From contig CAYSLJ010000143.1 in NCBI GenBank assembly GCA_964431735.1, positions 1 through 17,722 of the forward strand: 17,722 nucleotides of DNA, read 5' to 3'. The number at the start of each line of letters is the position of its first letter. The first letter of the stretch is position 1. A program made the position numbers and the translations under genes. The DNA is from CALARM01 sp964431735. GTDB lineage: Bacteria > Vulcanimicrobiota > SpSt-956 > JAKJGF01. The notes beneath the pieces were generated by a model, which saw only the letters and a program-made list of their open reading frames with translations, was not told the origin of the DNA and did no database searches. This document shows, one piece after another, positions 15,582-17,722 of the stretch.

Positions 15582-15683
15582 TTACTGAGGCATATTTGTT
15601 GCTAACATTGAAACATAGATTAAACAATACAAGCAGAAACTATTATTTTTTTGAACTTTGCTCTGAAATACTTTCTTAATCAT
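15582..15683 (-). CDS. Micro-ORF with strong ribosome-binding site (33 aa), possibly a decayed small gene
   Basis: AAAGGAG lies just upstream of an ATG that opens MIKKVFQSKVQKNNSFCLYC and ends after 33 codons in TAATAA. The start looks real, but the C-terminal half is unremarkable. Two other frames on the same strand continue in a more protein-like way: IIVSACIV directly after a run of seven A (15646-15652), and then LFNLCFNVSNKYASVIKKGK and on to a stop at 15508. Joined by two +1 shifts they would give a peptide of about 60 residues with a signal-peptide-like middle. I therefore suspect a frameshifted remnant of a small secreted peptide gene, but cannot rule out chance. Confidence 0.3.
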   Translation of the reverse strand: MIKKVFQSKVQKNNSFCLYCLIYVSMLATNMPQ

Positions 15684-15743
15684 TTTATTCAACTCCTTTC
15701 TTAATTTTATTTATAGTGTATTTCATAACTTATTAGAATTTAA

Positions 15744-15814
15744 CTCGTCGTGACGCGTAACGCGTGACGGGTTTAATCCCTGCGCATCACGCATTATGTA
15801 TTACGTATTACGAG
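15744..15814. repeat. GC-rich palindromic repeat (CGTGACG/CGTAACG words)
   Basis: The left half is built of near-tandem 7-mers (CGTGACG, CGTAACG, CGTGACG) and the right half of their rough complements (CATCACG, CATTATG, TATTACG, TATTACG), with GGG/CCC flanking a short TTTAAT centre and CTCGT/ACGAG at the ends. It stands out sharply from the very AT-rich surroundings and shares words with the repeats at 13995-14250. It is REP-like and non-coding. Confidence 0.65.
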
Positions 15815-16145
15815 CTCTTTATTTATGGATAGTTTTTTTTATTTCTTTCAATGATTGAATTATAAAATAAAGATATGAAGAAATTATGAAGAAGACGAGA
15901 ATGTTTTGTGAAGAAAATATTTAAAAAAACATTCCCCCTGTTTCTCACAAAAATAGTCTACCGGACTTTTCGAGGGGATGGACTAAATATTTAATAAAAT
16001 TTTTTGAGATCATATTTTTTTGTGTAAGAGCACTAAGTGCTTATAACGGTAATTATTCCACTGGTTATAGTCGTGACGCGAGAAGACCAGATTATCCGGT
16101 GTCGTATTTACTGCTGGCAGCACTAAGGAAATTATGAAAAAATGC

Positions 16146-16168
16146 AAAAGTATAGATTTTTATATAAT
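16146..16168 (+). promoter_or_regulatory. Candidate promoter of the Nif11-MBL unit
   Basis: AAAAGTATAG (16146-16155) is followed after seven bases by TATAAT (16163-16168). The Nif11 start codon is about 65 bases downstream. The upstream 10-mer is shared with the ahbAB promoter candidate and with a third site at 15451-15460. Confidence 0.45.
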
Positions 16169-16233
16169 AACTGTAGGAATCGCATCACATGGAAAGAATT
16201 ATAATAGTTATAATAAAACAAGGAGGAATGACA

Positions 16234-16476
16234 ATGAGTATCGAATCGGCAAAATTATATATTGAAAAAATAAAGACAGATAAAGAATTTGCCAGAAAAG
16301 TAATGGAGTGTAAAGATACAGAAACCCGTGCAGCCTTCGTGAGAGGAGCAGGGTTTGACTTTACCTTTAATGAACTGAAAGAAAAAACAGCAAGGTTAAC
16401 CGATAACGACATGGAATTTATATCAGGTGGAGGTTCCAGCAAGTGCTGTACGCCATATATGGAATTTATTCAATAA
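16234..16476 (+). CDS. Nif11-type leader RiPP precursor peptide (80 aa)
   Basis: The protein has the layout of Nif11-like ribosomal natural-product precursors. There is a helical leader of about 60 residues (MSIESAKLYIEKIKTDKEFA, then the FxFTxxEL-like GFDFTFNELKEK), then LTDNDMEFISGGG, with a double-Gly site at 65-67 as expected for removal by a C39 peptidase/ABC exporter. The remaining 13-residue core SSKCCTPYMEFIQ has adjacent Cys71-Cys72 plus Ser and Thr. The start at 16234 is chosen for AGGAGG seven bases upstream; an in-frame ATG at 16189 lacks one. The MBL-fold gene follows 19 bp later. No lanthionine synthetase, radical SAM enzyme, cyclodehydratase or exporter is in the window, so the modification is unknown. 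Confidence 0.85.
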   Translation: MSIESAKLYIEKIKTDKEFARKVMECKDTETRAAFVRGAGFDFTFNELKEKTARLTDNDMEFISGGGSSKCCTPYMEFIQ

Positions 16477-16495
16477 TGAAGGGGGGTAAATTAAA

Positions 16496-17344
16496 ATGAA
16501 AATCACAATTCTTTGTAATAACAGTGTTAAAACATTCTATCCATGTATAGGAGAACATGGTTTTTCAGCCTTCATAGAAACAGATTACGGAAATTTTTTA
16601 TTCGATACTGGAAAAGGTATCGGTATCATTGAAAATGCAATCACACTGAACAAGGATTTACATACTATAAAAGCTTTAATCCTCAGTCATGGCCACCACG
16701 ATCATTGCGGTGGCATGGAAAAATTATTCAAGTATATAAACAGGCCTTTACCGGTTTATGCCCATCCTTCTATATTTTCAATAAGATATAGTTTAAAAGG
16801 TGAAAAAAAATCATTTGCCGGCATACCTTTCAGGCGTGAATATCTTGAGTCTCTGGGAGCTGAATTCAGGATGATTACAGATTTCACTCAAATAGTCGAA
16901 GGTTTATATGTTACAGGTGAAGTAAAAAGAAAAAATTCATTTGAAATGCCGGAAAACAATTTACTTGCCATATCAGAAACTACCGGAGAATTAGAAACAG
17001 ATCCGTTACTTGATGATTATTCACTGGCAATCAATACAGATGAAGGAATTGTTCTGCTTCTGGGGTGCGCCCATGCCGGCCTGGTTAATATAATGGAGCA
17101 TATATCGGAAAAACTTCATATTGATAGGATTTATGCGGTAACAGGGGGAACTCATCTGGCAGATGCAGGCACCATGAGAATTGAAAAAACTATTGAAGCA
17201 TTAAACAAATATAAAGTAATAAAAATCGGTACCTGTCACTGTACAGGGCCGGAAAAAGAAGCTGTTCTGAAAGCAGCACTGGGCAACAGGTTTTTCTTTG
17301 CCCAGGCCGGCTGCGAAATTATCATATCTCATACAAACAATTAA
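16496..17344 (+). CDS. MBL-fold metallohydrolase, COG1237-like (282 aa)
   Basis: A metallo-beta-lactamase fold is clear: the metal motif SHGHHDH lies at 64-70, with likely further ligands at His90, His193 (in GCAHAGLVN), His220 (TGGTHL) and His248 (GTCHCTG). The overall pattern (NNSV...GFSAFIETDYGNFLFDTGKG at the N-terminus, DDYSLAI, GCAHAGLVNI, TGCxHCT-like C-terminus) matches the group named for 7,8-dihydropterin-6-methyl-aminobenzene-phosphate synthases in methanogens. Most bacterial members have unknown substrates. AAGGGGGG precedes the ATG and the gap to the Nif11 gene is 19 bp, so the two genes should share a transcript. A role in peptide maturation or immunity is conceivable but not shown. 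Confidence 0.92.
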   Translation: MKITILCNNSVKTFYPCIGEHGFSAFIETDYGNFLFDTGKGIGIIENAITLNKDLHTIKALILSHGHHDHCGGMEKLFKYINRPLPVYAHPSIFSIRYSLKGEKKSFAGIPFRREYLESLGAEFRMITDFTQIVEGLYVTGEVKRKNSFEMPENNLLAISETTGELETDPLLDDYSLAINTDEGIVLLLGCAHAGLVNIMEHISEKLHIDRIYAVTGGTHLADAGTMRIEKTIEALNKYKVIKIGTCHCTGPEKEAVLKAALGNRFFFAQAGCEIIISHTNN

Positions 17345-17452
17345 ATAATTAAATAAAGGTTTACTATATTTATTTTTTATTATAACATGCTCATAATCAG
17401 CTAATAAAGAGCAAAATCAATCTTTCATGCATATAAAAAATTGGACACACTT

Positions 17453-17484
17453 TTGACTTGACTTTCACATATTAGTAATATAAT
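17453..17484 (+). promoter_or_regulatory. Candidate rightward promoter
   Basis: Two overlapping TTGACT hexamers (17453-17458 and 17458-17463) precede a perfect TATAAT (17479-17484). The spacings are 20 and 15 bp, flanking the ideal 17, so both hexamers are off-register. No clear gene starts downstream within the window. Confidence 0.35.
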
Positions 17485-17676
17485 CTGAATATTACAGTTA
17501 ATTTATTTCTTTTCTGAGGAGTGTGTGCCATATTTTGTTGGGTACCAATTTACCTGTTGCGGTAATAAGAGTTAAAAATGTTTTTTTAGCAGGAATTTTT
17601 TCCAAAAAAAAGAACTCACTAAATTGTATTTATTAAAATTATTTCTAGTGATATATTACTGACTAAAACTGAATTA

Positions 17677-17696
17677 CCTACGAATCAATTCGTAGG
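17677..17696. repeat. Perfect 8-bp inverted repeat
   Basis: CCTACGAA and TTCGTAGG are separated by TCAA. No U-run follows on the + strand. It may be a weak terminator, a protein-binding site or the edge of a repeat that continues past the window. Confidence 0.45.
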
Positions 17697-17722
17697 GTTC
17701 CTGTTTCATTGACCGTGCTTGC

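Larger units (their letters stand above)
15202..16233. other. 1-kb intergenic region, largely non-coding
   Basis: This very AT-rich gap separates leftward ahbAB from the rightward Nif11 unit. It holds three copies of the 10-mer AAAAGTATAG (minus at 15345-15354; plus at 15451-15460 and 16146-16155), a micro-ORF with a strong ribosome-binding site (15582-15683), a hairpin (15513-15540), a GC-richer palindromic repeat (15744-15814), a lone CGTGACGCG word near 16070 and a small palindrome AGCACTAAGTGCT (about 16029-16041). I see no tRNA and no riboswitch that I recognise. Confidence 0.6.
17345..17722. other. Intergenic region at the right edge
   Basis: This AT-rich stretch has no recognised gene. 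It contains a promoter-like site (17453-17484) and a small hairpin (17677-17696). No terminator with a U-run is evident directly after the MBL-fold gene. Confidence 0.5.

Noticed and set aside
15960..16130. Possible riboswitch before the Nif11 gene
   Set aside because: Local GC-rich words and small stems are present, but no known riboswitch core could be matched by eye, and the candidate promoter lies downstream of it.
16172..16183. TGTAGGAATCGC upstream of the Nif11 gene, matching the first 10 bases of the CRISPR repeat (GTAGGAATCG)
   Set aside because: Ten bases only, and the rest of the repeat is absent. It is better explained as a degenerate piece of the dispersed repeat family.
17525..17575. 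GTG-started 16-codon frame ending in FTCCGNKS, with Cys-Cys like the Nif11 core
   Set aside because: The GAGGAG is only three bases from the GTG, there is no leader, and the frame is very short. A second precursor is not supported.

Overview
The window is AT-rich bacterial DNA, probably from an uncultured or anaerobic Gram-negative lineage. The signs are a lipoprotein with a lipobox, Shine-Dalgarno starts almost everywhere, an archaeal-type prolyl-tRNA synthetase, a siroheme-decarboxylase pair (anaerobic haem route) and a Nif11-type RiPP precursor. I cannot name the phylum. Sulfate-reducing Desulfobacterota, Nitrospirota and Planctomycetota all carry several of these genes.

Left third, defence. 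A CRISPR array of 28 repeats and 27 spacers fills 19-2091. Three signs say it is transcribed leftward: the leftmost repeat is decayed in the half that is 3' on the minus strand, the minus-strand repeat ends in ATTGTGAC (like the ATTGAAAC-type crRNA tag), and an AT-rich, motif-bearing leader-like stretch lies to its right. No cas gene is in the window. After the leader comes one rightward unknown gene (2539-2976). Next is a leftward type I restriction-modification operon, read from high to low coordinates: hsdM, a DUF1016/YhcG-type PD-(D/E)XK nuclease, hsdS, hsdR (split by a frameshift near 4145) and a short TPR protein.

Middle. Divergent from hsdM is a gene for two tandem CBM21-like carbohydrate-binding domains. 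It faces a leftward proS-lipoprotein pair. An imperfect 83-bp palindrome sits exactly between the converging stop codons.

Right third, sparse. A leftward ahbA-ahbB pair (siroheme to 12,18-didecarboxysiroheme) is followed by about 1 kb of mostly non-coding DNA. This stretch holds GC-richer palindromic repeats, a possible micro-gene remnant and a promoter-like 10-mer repeated three times. Next is a rightward two-gene unit: a Nif11 leader peptide with a Gly-Gly site and a short Cys-Cys core, then a metallo-beta-lactamase-fold protein. The window ends in about 380 bp without a recognised gene.

The best leads are three. First, the CRISPR spacers nearly all look mRNA-sense on the + strand, so the inferred crRNAs would be antisense to transcripts. 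Second, the Nif11 precursor is coupled to an MBL-fold gene with no classical RiPP enzyme in view. Third, the type I operon carries two extra genes and a broken but possibly re-startable hsdR.
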